Shown here piece by piece: positions 1-8,023 of a DNA stretch of 64,000 nucleotides. Position 1 is the stretch's first letter; each line of letters starts with the position of its first letter. The stretch is taken from positions 186,001 to 250,000 of the forward strand of contig CAJTDX010000002.1 in assembly GCA_910575155.1 (NCBI GenBank), read 5' to 3'. The stretch is from Lachnospiraceae bacterium (GTDB lineage: Bacteria > Bacillota > Clostridia > Lachnospirales > Lachnospiraceae). Made by a program: the position numbers and the translations under genes. Below the pieces are notes generated by a model. That model did not search any database, was not told where the DNA came from, and saw nothing but the letters and a program-made list of their open reading frames with translations.

Positions 1-71
1 TTCTTTTATTTCCGGGGAAATATGCTGTTACTGTAATGCTTGACGTATACAGTGTTCCTTTGGAGTATTAT

Positions 72-118
72 AAAAGACCATGGTAGATCATGCTTATTGG
101 GCAGCCATGGTCTTTTCT
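72..118 (+). terminator. Rho-independent terminator of an upstream gene
   Basis: Inverted repeat AAAAGACCATGG (72-83) / CCATGGTCTTTT (105-116), 12 perfect pairs, ending in a T-run. It separates whatever lies left of the window from the MutS-like gene. Bases 1-36 read as an open frame ending in TAA at 34-36 and could be the last codons of that upstream gene, but this is too short to identify. Confidence 0.85.
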
Positions 119-267
119 TATGCCAGCGATAATAGATTGGCATGTTACCTGCCGGAATCTTTTGCCGTCATGTGACTGCCGGCGCGGCAAAGACTGGGGA
201 CCGCTTGTGGACCTGCTTTGCATTGTAAGGCAAAACAGAATCAGATATCAGGAAAGGAAATAAAAAC

Positions 268-2178
268 ATGAATATTGAAAAACAGATAGAATTTGACAAA
301 GTAAAAGAACTGTGGATGAACCTGGCAGTTACAGAAGGCGCAAAAGAGCAGATCAGAGAAACCACGGTCTGCCTGTCTGAAGCTGAATTAAGAAAACGTT
401 TGCGGGAAACCGGGGACGCCAGAACGTTTATGGAGAAGCGTGGTATGCCGCCGCTGCAGAACGTTACAGAAATCAAAGAAATTATGGAGGCGGCCAGGAA
501 GGGAGACTGTCTGACGCCATATCAGCTTGAGCGGGTGGAAAAGGTTCTTGTTTCCATAAAACGCCTTAAGGATTATCTGGCGAGAGGAAAAGACGACGGC
601 AATACGCTTGCGTACTATGAGGAAAACCTGGATGCCGCAGAAGAACTCAGAGAAGAAATCGGCAGACAGATCAGAGGCGGCGCAGTAGATGATTATGCAT
701 CCAGAGAACTTTGTCAGTTGAGAGGCAGCATTACCAGAAGCGAAGAACAGATGCGGCAGAAAGCAGAGCAGACGCTTCATGCGAATAAACAGTATCTAGC
801 AGATCATTATTGTACGGTTCGCAACGGAAGAATCTGCATTCCGGTAAAAAAAGAATATTGTGCAAAAATAGCGGGAAGTGTAATAGACAAGTCTGCCACA
901 GGAAATACTCTTTTTATAGAGCCAAAAGGCGCGGCAAAATGTTTTGAAGAGATGCAAATGCTTAAAATCAGTGAAGAAAACGAAGTGTACCGGATTTTAT
1001 ATACTCTGACGGCAATGACGGCAGAATGGGAAACCGTACTGGACGAAAATATCGCGATGATTGTCAGGCTGGATTTTATTTTTTCCAAAGGGAAGCTGAG
1101 TATGGATATGCAGGCGTTTGAACCGTCTCTCAATACAGAACGCAGAATCCTGTTAAAAGACGCCAGGCATCCTCTGATGGATCGAGAGAAAAATGTGCCG
1201 CTGCAGTTTGAGATTGGAGCGCATGTGCAGGGCATTGTCATCACTGGTCCCAATACAGGAGGAAAAACCGTGGCCATTAAGACGGTGATGCTCAATTGCA
1301 TGATGGCGCAGTGCGGGCTGCATGTGACATGCCAGAAGGCAGATATCTGCATAAACAGCGCTTATCTGTGCGATATCGGCGACGGCCAGAACCTGTCTGA
1401 GAATCTTTCCACGTTTTCAGCGCATATTAAAAATGTACTGGAAGTGCTTAGAATGGCAGATCAAAACAGCCTGGTGGTTCTGGACGAGCTGGGGTCGGGG
1501 ACAGACCCGGCAGAAGGCATGGGGATTGCCATTGCAATTCTCGAAGAATTAAGAAAGAGTAAGACTGCGTTCCTTGTCACCACGCATTATCCGGAAGTAA
1601 AAGAGTATGCGGAGCAGACCGAAGGGATTGTCAATGCGAGAATGGCTTTTGACAAAGATACGCTAAAGCCGACGTATCAGATGGTCATCGGCGAAGCGGG
1701 AGAGAGCTGCGCATTCTATATCGCAGACCGGCTGGGGATGCCCAATGAAATGCTGCGCACAGCAATTAAGGCGGCGTACGGAGCGCAGGCTGTAAATACT
1801 TATTCGTTTCAAAAGAAAGATTCTGAGATAAAGAAAATACATTCCCAGAGAATTTCCAGGATAAAAAAGACAAAGAATACAGAACTGCCTGGCGGAATGT
1901 TCCAATTGGGTGACAGTGTTATGGTTTATCCGGATAAAAAAATCGGCATTGTCTGTCAGACGGTCAATGAAAAAGGCGTCCTGCGGGTGCAGATGCCGGA
2001 CAAAAAGATCTGGATCAACCACAAGAGGGTAAAGCTTCATGTACACGCCGCGGAATTATATCCCGAAGATTATGATTTTTCCATTATTTTTGAGACAGTG
2101 GAAGACAGAAAAATTCGTCATGACATGGAACGAAAATATACCGCAGAAACCATTCAAAAGCCAGCGGCTGAAGTTTAA
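268..2178 (+). CDS. MutS2-like DNA-binding ATPase lacking the Smr domain
   Basis: The 636-aa product has a MutS-family core and clamp region (about residues 1-300) followed by an ABC-type MutS ATPase. Walker A GPNTGGKT is at residues 327-334, Walker B LVVLDE starts at 402 and is followed by the GSGTD signature, and a TTHYPE motif lies further on. A basic linker and a KOW-like segment (about 550-600, GDSVMVYPDKK) follow. MutS2 proteins are usually near 780 aa and end in an Smr endonuclease domain; here the protein stops after the KOW-like part, so nicking activity is not expected from this chain. MutS2 relatives act on branched DNA or collided ribosomes; the role of this short form is not known to me. 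The start has an AGGAAAGGA ribosome site. The downstream transporter is 100 bp away and probably a separate unit. Confidence 0.85.
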   Translation: MNIEKQIEFDKVKELWMNLAVTEGAKEQIRETTVCLSEAELRKRLRETGDARTFMEKRGMPPLQNVTEIKEIMEAARKGDCLTPYQLERVEKVLVSIKRLKDYLARGKDDGNTLAYYEENLDAAEELREEIGRQIRGGAVDDYASRELCQLRGSITRSEEQMRQKAEQTLHANKQYLADHYCTVRNGRICIPVKKEYCAKIAGSVIDKSATGNTLFIEPKGAAKCFEEMQMLKISEENEVYRILYTLTAMTAEWETVLDENIAMIVRLDFIFSKGKLSMDMQAFEPSLNTERRILLKDARHPLMDREKNVPLQFEIGAHVQGIVITGPNTGGKTVAIKTVMLNCMMAQCGLHVTCQKADICINSAYLCDIGDGQNLSENLSTFSAHIKNVLEVLRMADQNSLVVLDELGSGTDPAEGMGIAIAILEELRKSKTAFLVTTHYPEVKEYAEQTEGIVNARMAFDKDTLKPTYQMVIGEAGESCAFYIADRLGMPNEMLRTAIKAAYGAQAVNTYSFQKKDSEIKKIHSQRISRIKKTKNTELPGGMFQLGDSVMVYPDKKIGIVCQTVNEKGVLRVQMPDKKIWINHKRVKLHVHAAELYPEDYDFSIIFETVEDRKIRHDMERKYTAETIQKPAAEV

Positions 2179-2278
2179 TAAAATTTTGATAATGAAAAAC
2201 GAAATCCTCCCTTCAGGAATAAATCTGGACAAAGATGCAGAGAATAGGAACAGATCGTGACTGTTTGGAGGAAGATTT

Positions 2279-3694
2279 ATGAATGCAGAAAGCAATGGCA
2301 GACCCTTTGGCATGAGAGATAAGCTGGGGTATATGTTTGGAGATTTTGGAAATGATTTTACGTTTATTTTTGCAAGTTCCTTTTTGATGGTATTCTACAC
2401 CAATGTTTTAGGAATTGATCCTAAAATGGTGGGAGTCCTGTTTCTGGTGGCGCGGGTGGTAGACGCTTTTACAGACATTGGCATGGGACGGATTGTAGAC
2501 CGCCTTCCGGCTTCCGGAGATGGAAAATTCCGTCCCTGGCTGAAACGGATTTGCGTCCCGGTAGCGTTTGTGAGTTTTCTGATGTACCAGTCGGTACTGG
2601 CGTCTGCGCCTATGAGCGTCAAAATTATTTATATGTTTATCACATACATTTTGTGGGGTTCCGTCTTATATACGGCGATTAATATTCCCTATGGATCTAT
2701 GGCGTCGGCGATCACAGACAATCCCAGGCAGCGCGCGGAACTGTCAACGTTCCGTTCTATGGGAGCAACCTTTGCCAGCGTCGTTATTATGATGGTGGCG
2801 CCTGTGGTAGTTTACTATAAAGATGAAAATGGCAATCAGTTGGTGAGTCCGCAGAATTTTACGGTAATTGCGGGAGTCTTTGCCGTGCTTGCCGTGATCT
2901 GTTATCTTCTGTGTTACCAGATGACCACGGAACGCGTAAAAATTGAAAAAAAAGACGGCGGCAAGATGCCCGGGATGGGCGAGACGGTTCACGCCCTGGC
3001 TTCTAACCGCGCGCTGCTTGCCATTATCGGAGCGGCAATTTTTCTGCTGCTGAGTTCTCTGATGGCGCAGGCCATGAATAATTATCTCTTCGCAGAATGG
3101 TTTAAAAATACGAAAGCCCTCTCAATTATGGGGTTTGTGGGAGTGCCGACTTCCCTGATACTGGCGGCGTTTACCGGAAAGATTACAGAGAAATTTGGTA
3201 AAAAGGAAGCCGGGGCGGTGGGAATGCTGTTTACCGGAATTGTTTTTGTCCTGTTGTTTTTATTTAAGGTCACAAATCCATGGATCTTTGTCCTGGTTAC
3301 TTTTTTTGGGAATTTTGGTATGTACTATTTTAACATGGTAGTGTGGGCATATATCACGGATGTGATCGACTATCAGGAGGTAAAGACCGGAAACCGGGAG
3401 GACGGCACAGTATACGGCGTGTATTCCTTTGCGCGTAAAATCGGGCAGGCACTGGCAGGAGGACTCAGCGGTTTTGCATTAGCGGCGATCGGTTATGTGT
3501 CGGAGCCGGGAGCGGTGCAGACCGACAGCGTGCGGGAAGGAATCTATAATATTGCCACAATTTTTCCGGGAATTTGTTATGTGCTTGTGGCGCTGATTCT
3601 TATATTTGCATATCCTCTGAGCAAACGCGTGGTGGAACAGAATGGAGAAATACTGACGCAGCGCCGTAAGGCAAAAGCAGAGATACAGCAGTGA
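2279..3694 (+). CDS. GPH-family (MelB-type) sugar:cation symporter, probable hexuronide importer
   Basis: The 471-aa protein has about 12 hydrophobic segments and the N-terminal hallmark of the glycoside-pentoside-hexuronide family: an FGDFGND loop, then [11 protein letters not shown] in helix II, whose paired aspartates belong to the family's cation site. It starts at ATG 2279 after GGAGGAAG. Its stop codon (3692-3694) nearly abuts the ribosome site of the mannonate dehydratase gene, so the two are cotranscribed. Because the three downstream enzymes degrade glucuronate, the likely cargo is free glucuronate or a beta-glucuronide; substrate is inferred from context, family from sequence. No beta-glucuronidase gene lies in the window. 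Confidence 0.87.
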   Translation: MNAESNGRPFGMRDKLGYMFGDFGNDFTFIFASSFLMVFYTNVLGIDPKMVGVLFLVARVVDAFTDIGMGRIVDRLPASGDGKFRPWLKRICVPVAFVSFLMYQSVLASAPMSVKIIYMFITYILWGSVLYTAINIPYGSMASAITDNPRQRAELSTFRSMGATFASVVIMMVAPVVVYYKDENGNQLVSPQNFTVIAGVFAVLAVICYLLCYQMTTERVKIEKKDGGKMPGMGETVHALASNRALLAIIGAAIFLLLSSLMAQAMNNYLFAEWFKNTKALSIMGFVGVPTSLILAAFTGKITEKFGKKEAGAVGMLFTGIVFVLLFLFKVTNPWIFVLVTFFGNFGMYYFNMVVWAYITDVIDYQEVKTGNREDGTVYGVYSFARKIGQALAGGLSGFALAAIGYVSEPGAVQTDSVREGIYNIATIFPGICYVLVALILIFAYPLSKRVVEQNGEILTQRRKAKAEIQQ

Positions 3695-3708
3695 TCAGGA
3701 GGCAGGAA

Positions 3709-4773
3709 ATGGAACGAATGAAATTATCTTTTCGCTGGTATGGCGAAGACGACAAGGTGAGTCTTGCAAAGATCCGTCAGATACCGGGGATGCATACCGT
3801 GGTGACGGCAGTTTATGATGTCCCTCCGGGAGAAGTCTGGCAGACGTCTTCGATTGATTCTTTAAAACGGCAGATTGAGGACGCAGGGCTGCATTTTGAA
3901 GTGGTGGAAAGCATTCCCGTACATGAAGACATTAAGCTGGGCAAGCCGGGAAGAGACCAATATATCGAAAATTATTGTGAAAATATCAGGAGAGTGGCTG
4001 CGGCCGGAGTGAAATGTATCTGTTATAACTTTATGCCGGTATTTGACTGGACGAGGACGCAGCTTGACCATGTGCTTGCGGATGGATCTACTGCTCTGGT
4101 GTATTATCAAAAACAGGTGGATCAGGTAAATCCTCTGCAGAGCGACAGCGACCTGACGCTTCCGGGCTGGGACGCAAGCTATACCAGAGAGGAATTGAAA
4201 CAGGTGGTTTCCCAATATCAGGCAATGACAGAGGAAGATCTGTGGGCGAATCTGAAGTATTTTCTGTCGCGCATCATTCCGGTGGCGGCTGAGTGCGGCG
4301 TCAATATGGCAATCCACGAGGACGATCCCTGCTGGAGTATTTTTGGCCTGCCGCGCATCATCACCTGTGAAGAAAATCTGGACCGTTTTTTAAAGCTGGT
4401 GGATGATCCGCATAACGGAATTACGCTTTGTACCGGATCTTTGGGATGCTCCTGCCGCAATAACGTAGTAAAAATGGCAGAAAAATATGCGGCTATGGGC
4501 AGGATTCATTTCGTCCATATGCGCAATGTCAAAGTGCTTGAGGATGGTTTTGAAGAGCGGGCGCATTTGTCAGAATGCGGTTCCCTGGATATGTATGCAA
4601 TTATGAAGTCTTTATACGATCATGGATTTTCCGGTTATATCCGCCCCGATCATGGCCGGATGATCTGGGGAGAGACTGGACGGCCGGGCTATGGGCTTTA
4701 TGACCGCGCTCTGGGCGCCACATATTTGAACGGATTGTGGGAAGCGATTGCGAAAGGAGAGAGAAGAAAATGA
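3709..4773 (+). CDS. uxuA: Mannonate dehydratase
   Basis: This 354-aa enzyme dehydrates D-mannonate to 2-keto-3-deoxygluconate in glucuronate catabolism. Family features visible are the N-terminal [16 protein letters not shown], the metal-site region IHEDDP, LCTGSLG, VHMRNV and the C-terminal [11 protein letters not shown]. The start is set at ATG 3709 because AGGAGG (3697-3702) sits six bases before it; a GTG at 3691 and an ATG at 3718 are in frame but badly spaced. Its TGA overlaps the ATG of the next gene (ATGA at 4770-4773), a sign of translational coupling. Confidence 0.95.
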   Translation: MERMKLSFRWYGEDDKVSLAKIRQIPGMHTVVTAVYDVPPGEVWQTSSIDSLKRQIEDAGLHFEVVESIPVHEDIKLGKPGRDQYIENYCENIRRVAAAGVKCICYNFMPVFDWTRTQLDHVLADGSTALVYYQKQVDQVNPLQSDSDLTLPGWDASYTREELKQVVSQYQAMTEEDLWANLKYFLSRIIPVAAECGVNMAIHEDDPCWSIFGLPRIITCEENLDRFLKLVDDPHNGITLCTGSLGCSCRNNVVKMAEKYAAMGRIHFVHMRNVKVLEDGFEERAHLSECGSLDMYAIMKSLYDHGFSGYIRPDHGRMIWGETGRPGYGLYDRALGATYLNGLWEAIAKGERRK

Positions 4774-5618
4774 GAGTACCATTTCAAATGGATTTAAGCG
4801 GTAAAGTGGCGGTGGTGACAGGAGCGGGAGGGATTTTGTGTTCTTCTATGGCTCATGCGCTTGCAGAATGCGGCGCCAGCGTGGCGCTTTTGGATCTGAA
4901 CCGGGAGACAGCCGAAGAACAGGCGGCAAACATAGCCGCAGAGGGAAAACAGGCCAGAGGCTACCAGGCAAACGCACTGGATAAAGACAGCCTCAGACAA
5001 GCGCATGAGAAAATTTTAGAAGAGCTTGGCCCCTGTGACATTCTAATTAATGGAGCCGGGGGGAATCATCCTCTGGCAACTACAGATAAAGAATATTTTG
5101 CCATGCAGGATTTAGAGGAACATGTCAAAACCTTTTTTGATTTGGAGCAGAGCGGGGTAGAATTTGTGTTCAATCTGAACTTTATCGGAACGCTGCTGCC
5201 AACCCAGATTTTTTCCAGAGACATGGTGGGACGGGAAGGATGCAGTATTTTAAATATTTCTTCTATGAACGCCTATACCCCTTTGACGAAAATTCCGGCG
5301 TACAGCGGGGCAAAAGCGGCGGTGAGCAATTTTACGCAATGGCTGGCCGTTCATTTTGCCAGAGAGGGAATACGGGTCAACGCCCTGGCGCCGGGCTTTT
5401 TTGTCACCAAACAGAATGAACGGTTACTGTATCATGAAGATGGAACGCCCACAGAGCGCACCGGCAAAATACTGGCGGCTACGCCAATGCAGCGTTTTGG
5501 CAGAACAGAGGAGCTGCTTGGCAGCGTGCTGTTTTTGCTGAATGAGGAAGCGGCGGGATTTATCACAGGCGTGGTGCTGCCAATTGACGGCGGATTTTCT
5601 GCATATTCCGGCGTCTGA
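4770..5618 (+). CDS. SDR-family D-mannonate oxidoreductase (fructuronate reductase)
   Basis: The 282-aa short-chain dehydrogenase has the N-terminal NAD(P) motif TGAGGIL (about residues 15-21), NGAGG, the catalytic serine in NISSMN, and YSGAK as the Tyr-x3-Lys pair, then a PGF segment and a C-terminal PIDGG. It lies between uxuA and uxaC, so the expected reaction is D-fructuronate to D-mannonate. This matches the Bacillus YjmF type rather than the unrelated long-chain UxuB of enteric bacteria. Start ATG 4770 overlaps the uxuA stop; AAAGGAGAG precedes it. Specificity is inferred from position. Confidence 0.88.
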   Translation: MRVPFQMDLSGKVAVVTGAGGILCSSMAHALAECGASVALLDLNRETAEEQAANIAAEGKQARGYQANALDKDSLRQAHEKILEELGPCDILINGAGGNHPLATTDKEYFAMQDLEEHVKTFFDLEQSGVEFVFNLNFIGTLLPTQIFSRDMVGREGCSILNISSMNAYTPLTKIPAYSGAKAAVSNFTQWLAVHFAREGIRVNALAPGFFVTKQNERLLYHEDGTPTERTGKILAATPMQRFGRTEELLGSVLFLLNEEAAGFITGVVLPIDGGFSAYSGV

Positions 5619-5672
5619 CGGTATGCGCGGTATAACTGCGGTTGTTGGTGAGAGAAAGGAATCGTTGTGCGT

Positions 5673-7094
5673 ATGAAGAAAACGACATTTATGGATGAAA
5701 ATTTTCTGCTGGAAACGGAGACGGCCAGAGAACTCTATCATGCCTGCGCGGAAAAGCTGCCGATTTTGGATTATCACTGCCATCTTGATCCCAGGGAAAT
5801 TGCAGAAGACAAAAGATATGAGAATCTGGCGGGGGTCTGGCTGGCAGGCGATCATTATAAATGGAGGCAGATGCGCAGTAACGGTGCAGAAGAAGCTTAT
5901 ATTACCGGAGATGCTCCGGATTTTGAGAAGTTCTGCCAGTGGGCGCAGACATTGGAAAAGGCAGTCGGCAATCCGTTGTATCATTGGAGCCATTTGGAAC
6001 TGCGGCGCTATTTTGGATACGAAGGGACGCTGGGAGCGGATACTGCTCAGGAGGTATGGGAGCTGTGCCGCAAGCGGCTGCTGGAGGAAGATATGAGCGT
6101 TCGCGGGATTCTGAGGGCTTCTCATGTAACCCTGGTGTGTACCACCGATGATCCGGGAGATGATCTGCGCTGGCACCGCCAGATTGCCAGTGAGGAACAT
6201 ATGGAAATCCAGGTATTGCCAACCTTTCGAGCGGACCGCGCCTGCTCCATCGAACAGGCAGGTTTCGCAGAGTATATGCAGGAGCTTGGAAGGGCGGCGT
6301 CCGTGGAAATAAAAGATTTTGGCAGTTGGAAAAAGGCGCTGTCAGAGCGCATGGATTATTTTGAGGAATCAGGCTGCCGCGTCAGCGACCACGGGCTGCT
6401 GTATCTGCCCTGGAAGCAGGCAAGTGAGAGTGAAATTGAGAAGATATTTGCAGACAGGCTCAGCGGGCGGGAGATTTCCCGGGAACAGGAATTGAAGTTT
6501 CAGACGGCGGCAATGCTGTGGCTGGGAGAAGAATACCAGAAACGGGGCTGGGTCATGCAGCTTCATTTTGGCGTTACCAGAAATAATAATGCCAGAATGT
6601 TTCAATTATTGGGAGCTGATACCGGGTTTGACGGCATTTATAATCAGGCGCCGCTCACAGAATTAAGCGCTTATCTGGACGCGCTGTGCCAGAAAAACGC
6701 CTTGCCGAAAACGATTCTTTACAGTCTCAATCCGGCGGATAACGCGCCTTTGGGAGCGCTGCTTGGATGTTTTCAGGAAGCGGGGACGTCAGGAAAAATA
6801 CAACAGGGGAGCGCCTGGTGGTTTAACGACCATAAAGCAGGGATGGAAGAACAGCTTACCTCCCTTGCCAATCTGGGTCTTCTGGGGAATTTTATTGGAA
6901 TGCTGACCGATTCCAGAAGTTTTTTATCCTATACACGCCATGAATATTTCCGGCGGATTCTCTGCAATCTCATAGGCGGCTGGGTGGAGAACGGGGAATA
7001 TCCCTATCACAGAGAAAAGCTGTTTTCACTGATAAAAAATATCTGCTATAACAATGCCGTGGAATATTTTGGATTTGATCTGGAAAAAGTTTAG
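5673..7094 (+). CDS. uxaC: Glucuronate isomerase
   Basis: The 473-aa protein belongs to the UxaC uronate isomerases and converts D-glucuronate to D-fructuronate (galacturonate to tagaturonate is the usual side activity). Visible are the MDENFLL start region, the HxH metal motif in DYHCHLDP, the HFGVTRNNN segment, and a C-terminal region with HEYFRRIL. Length fits the family (about 470). ATG 5673 is chosen; an in-frame GTG at 5667 is closer to the AGAAAGGA site and may be the true start. It is the last gene of the hexuronate operon; I see no hairpin after it. KdgK and KdgA, needed for the next steps, are not in the window. Confidence 0.95.
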   Translation: MKKTTFMDENFLLETETARELYHACAEKLPILDYHCHLDPREIAEDKRYENLAGVWLAGDHYKWRQMRSNGAEEAYITGDAPDFEKFCQWAQTLEKAVGNPLYHWSHLELRRYFGYEGTLGADTAQEVWELCRKRLLEEDMSVRGILRASHVTLVCTTDDPGDDLRWHRQIASEEHMEIQVLPTFRADRACSIEQAGFAEYMQELGRAASVEIKDFGSWKKALSERMDYFEESGCRVSDHGLLYLPWKQASESEIEKIFADRLSGREISREQELKFQTAAMLWLGEEYQKRGWVMQLHFGVTRNNNARMFQLLGADTGFDGIYNQAPLTELSAYLDALCQKNALPKTILYSLNPADNAPLGALLGCFQEAGTSGKIQQGSAWWFNDHKAGMEEQLTSLANLGLLGNFIGMLTDSRSFLSYTRHEYFRRILCNLIGGWVENGEYPYHREKLFSLIKNICYNNAVEYFGFDLEKV

Positions 7095-7112
7095 AAAGGG
7101 CGGCAGAAGTTC

Positions 7113-7144
7113 TTGACATTCCTTTTAGGTTAGTCTATACTAAC
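7113..7144 (+). promoter_or_regulatory. SigA promoter with overlapping palindromic operator (metal-regulator type)
   Basis: TTGACA (7113-7118), a 17-base spacer, then TATACT (7136-7141). The -10 lies inside the inverted repeat GTTAGT (7129-7134) CTAT ACTAAC (7139-7144). The left part reads TTAGGTTAG, identical to a half site of the DtxR/IdeR iron-box consensus, although the spacing differs. The downstream gene encodes a FeoB-associated peptide, which supports metal-dependent repression. Promoter is seen; regulator identity is inferred. Confidence 0.72.
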
Positions 7145-7230
7145 TTATGAAGATGTTTATTTGTATCTGTGAACATCCGATTCAGGTGTTGCAATGATCT
7201 GAAAAAGTCAGGAGGAAAGGAAGGAGCTTC

Positions 7231-7386
7231 ATGGGAACATTTGTCGTTTTTGTGATTGTGGCGGCTGTTGCCGGGCTGGCGTGTTTTCGTATTTACAGAG
7301 ACAAAAAGAACGGAACATGCTGCGGGTCCTGCGGCGGCTGCAGCGGCTGCGCGCGTGGTGATCAGCAGACGGAAATATTAAAATAA
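7231..7386 (+). CDS. FeoB-associated Cys-rich membrane peptide, orphan
   Basis: A 51-aa ORF starting at ATG 7231 after GGAGGAAAGGAAGGAG. It has one N-terminal membrane helix (FVVFVIVAAVAGLACF, residues 4-19), a short basic stretch and the cluster CCGSCGGCSGC (residues 30-40). This layout matches the small Cys-rich proteins usually encoded directly after feoB in Firmicutes, thought to help ferrous iron uptake. No feoA or feoB is nearby. Its own promoter with a palindromic operator lies at 7113-7144. Confidence 0.75.
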   Translation: MGTFVVFVIVAAVAGLACFRIYRDKKNGTCCGSCGGCSGCARGDQQTEILK

Positions 7387-7405
7387 TTTAATGAAAAAAT
7401 AAGAT

Positions 7406-7459
7406 ATACCTCCCGAAAATATGTTATGATATATTGTCATAACATTGTTCAGGAGGTAT
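7406..7459 (+). promoter_or_regulatory. Nested inverted repeats that sequester a ribosome binding site
   Basis: ATACCTCC (7406-7413) is the exact complement of GGAGGTAT (7452-7459), which contains the Shine-Dalgarno of the next gene. Inside the loop is a second perfect repeat, GTTATGA (7423-7429) / TCATAAC (7437-7443). In read-through RNA from the promoter at 7113 this would fold into a two-tier hairpin hiding the ribosome site. TATGAT at 7425-7430 could alternatively be a -10 element, in which case the outer arm would not be transcribed. Confidence 0.5.
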
Positions 7460-7469
7460 TTTATTTATT

Positions 7470-7892
7470 ATGAGAAAAAAGAAAAGGCATATCGGGCTAT
7501 TGGCAGTAACAGGGGTATTGGTAATCGGCGCAGGCGCTTTATTCGCGGGACGCCATGTGATTGTGGAGAAGGTGAAAACAAAAGCGGCGGTGGAAATTGG
7601 CAAGCGGCTGCTGGCGGAAGAATTTGGCAGTCAGATCAATGTCGGGGGACAGCAGGTAGATGTATCCCAGGTACTGGAGCAGATGGATGAAAAAGATGTG
7701 GAAACGATCACAGGGATCGCTGAAAAATACATATCACCGGAAAATATAAAACAGGCGGCCCAGATGGCGGCCAGCGGAGATACTGAAGGTTTGAAAGCGC
7801 TTGCCGGAGATCAGGTGAGTCAGGAGGACAAAGAACAGCTTCAGGGGCTTTACGAGAAATATAAGGATCAGATTCCCGTCAATGTTCCTTAA
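7470..7892 (+). CDS. Small membrane-anchored or exported protein of unknown function
   Basis: The 140-aa product starts MRKKKRH, then has a hydrophobic segment (about residues 8-27, GLLAVTGVLVIGAGALFAG) with no clear lipobox, so it is a signal anchor or an uncleaved signal peptide. The rest is soluble, acidic and helix-rich, with no cysteines and no motif I recognise. AGGAGG sits 13 bases before the ATG, a long spacing, and is part of the hairpin at 7406-7459. It follows the Cys-rich peptide gene by 83 bp and precedes the promoter of the hydrogenase-like sensor. No function is proposed. Confidence 0.7.
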   Translation: MRKKKRHIGLLAVTGVLVIGAGALFAGRHVIVEKVKTKAAVEIGKRLLAEEFGSQINVGGQQVDVSQVLEQMDEKDVETITGIAEKYISPENIKQAAQMAASGDTEGLKALAGDQVSQEDKEQLQGLYEKYKDQIPVNVP

Positions 7893-7910
7893 AGTTTTTT
7901 GAAAAGAAGG

Positions 7911-7940
7911 TTGACAGGGGTATTGGTAATATTTTATAAT
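7911..7940 (+). promoter_or_regulatory. SigA promoter of the hydrogenase-like sensor gene
   Basis: TTGACA (7911-7916), 18-base spacer, TATAAT (7935-7940). This leaves a leader of roughly 75 bases before the ATG at 8024. Confidence 0.82.
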
Positions 7941-8023
7941 TTTCTTGATAGTTTTCGCAAAAATGCATGATATATGCACAATAGACTGCAACCGGAAAAC
8001 GGTCGGGGAAGGTGAGCTTACGG

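Noticed and set aside
5424-6200. 258-aa leftward ORF across the SDR and uxaC genes
   Set aside because: Antisense shadow; it crosses two conserved genes and their junction.
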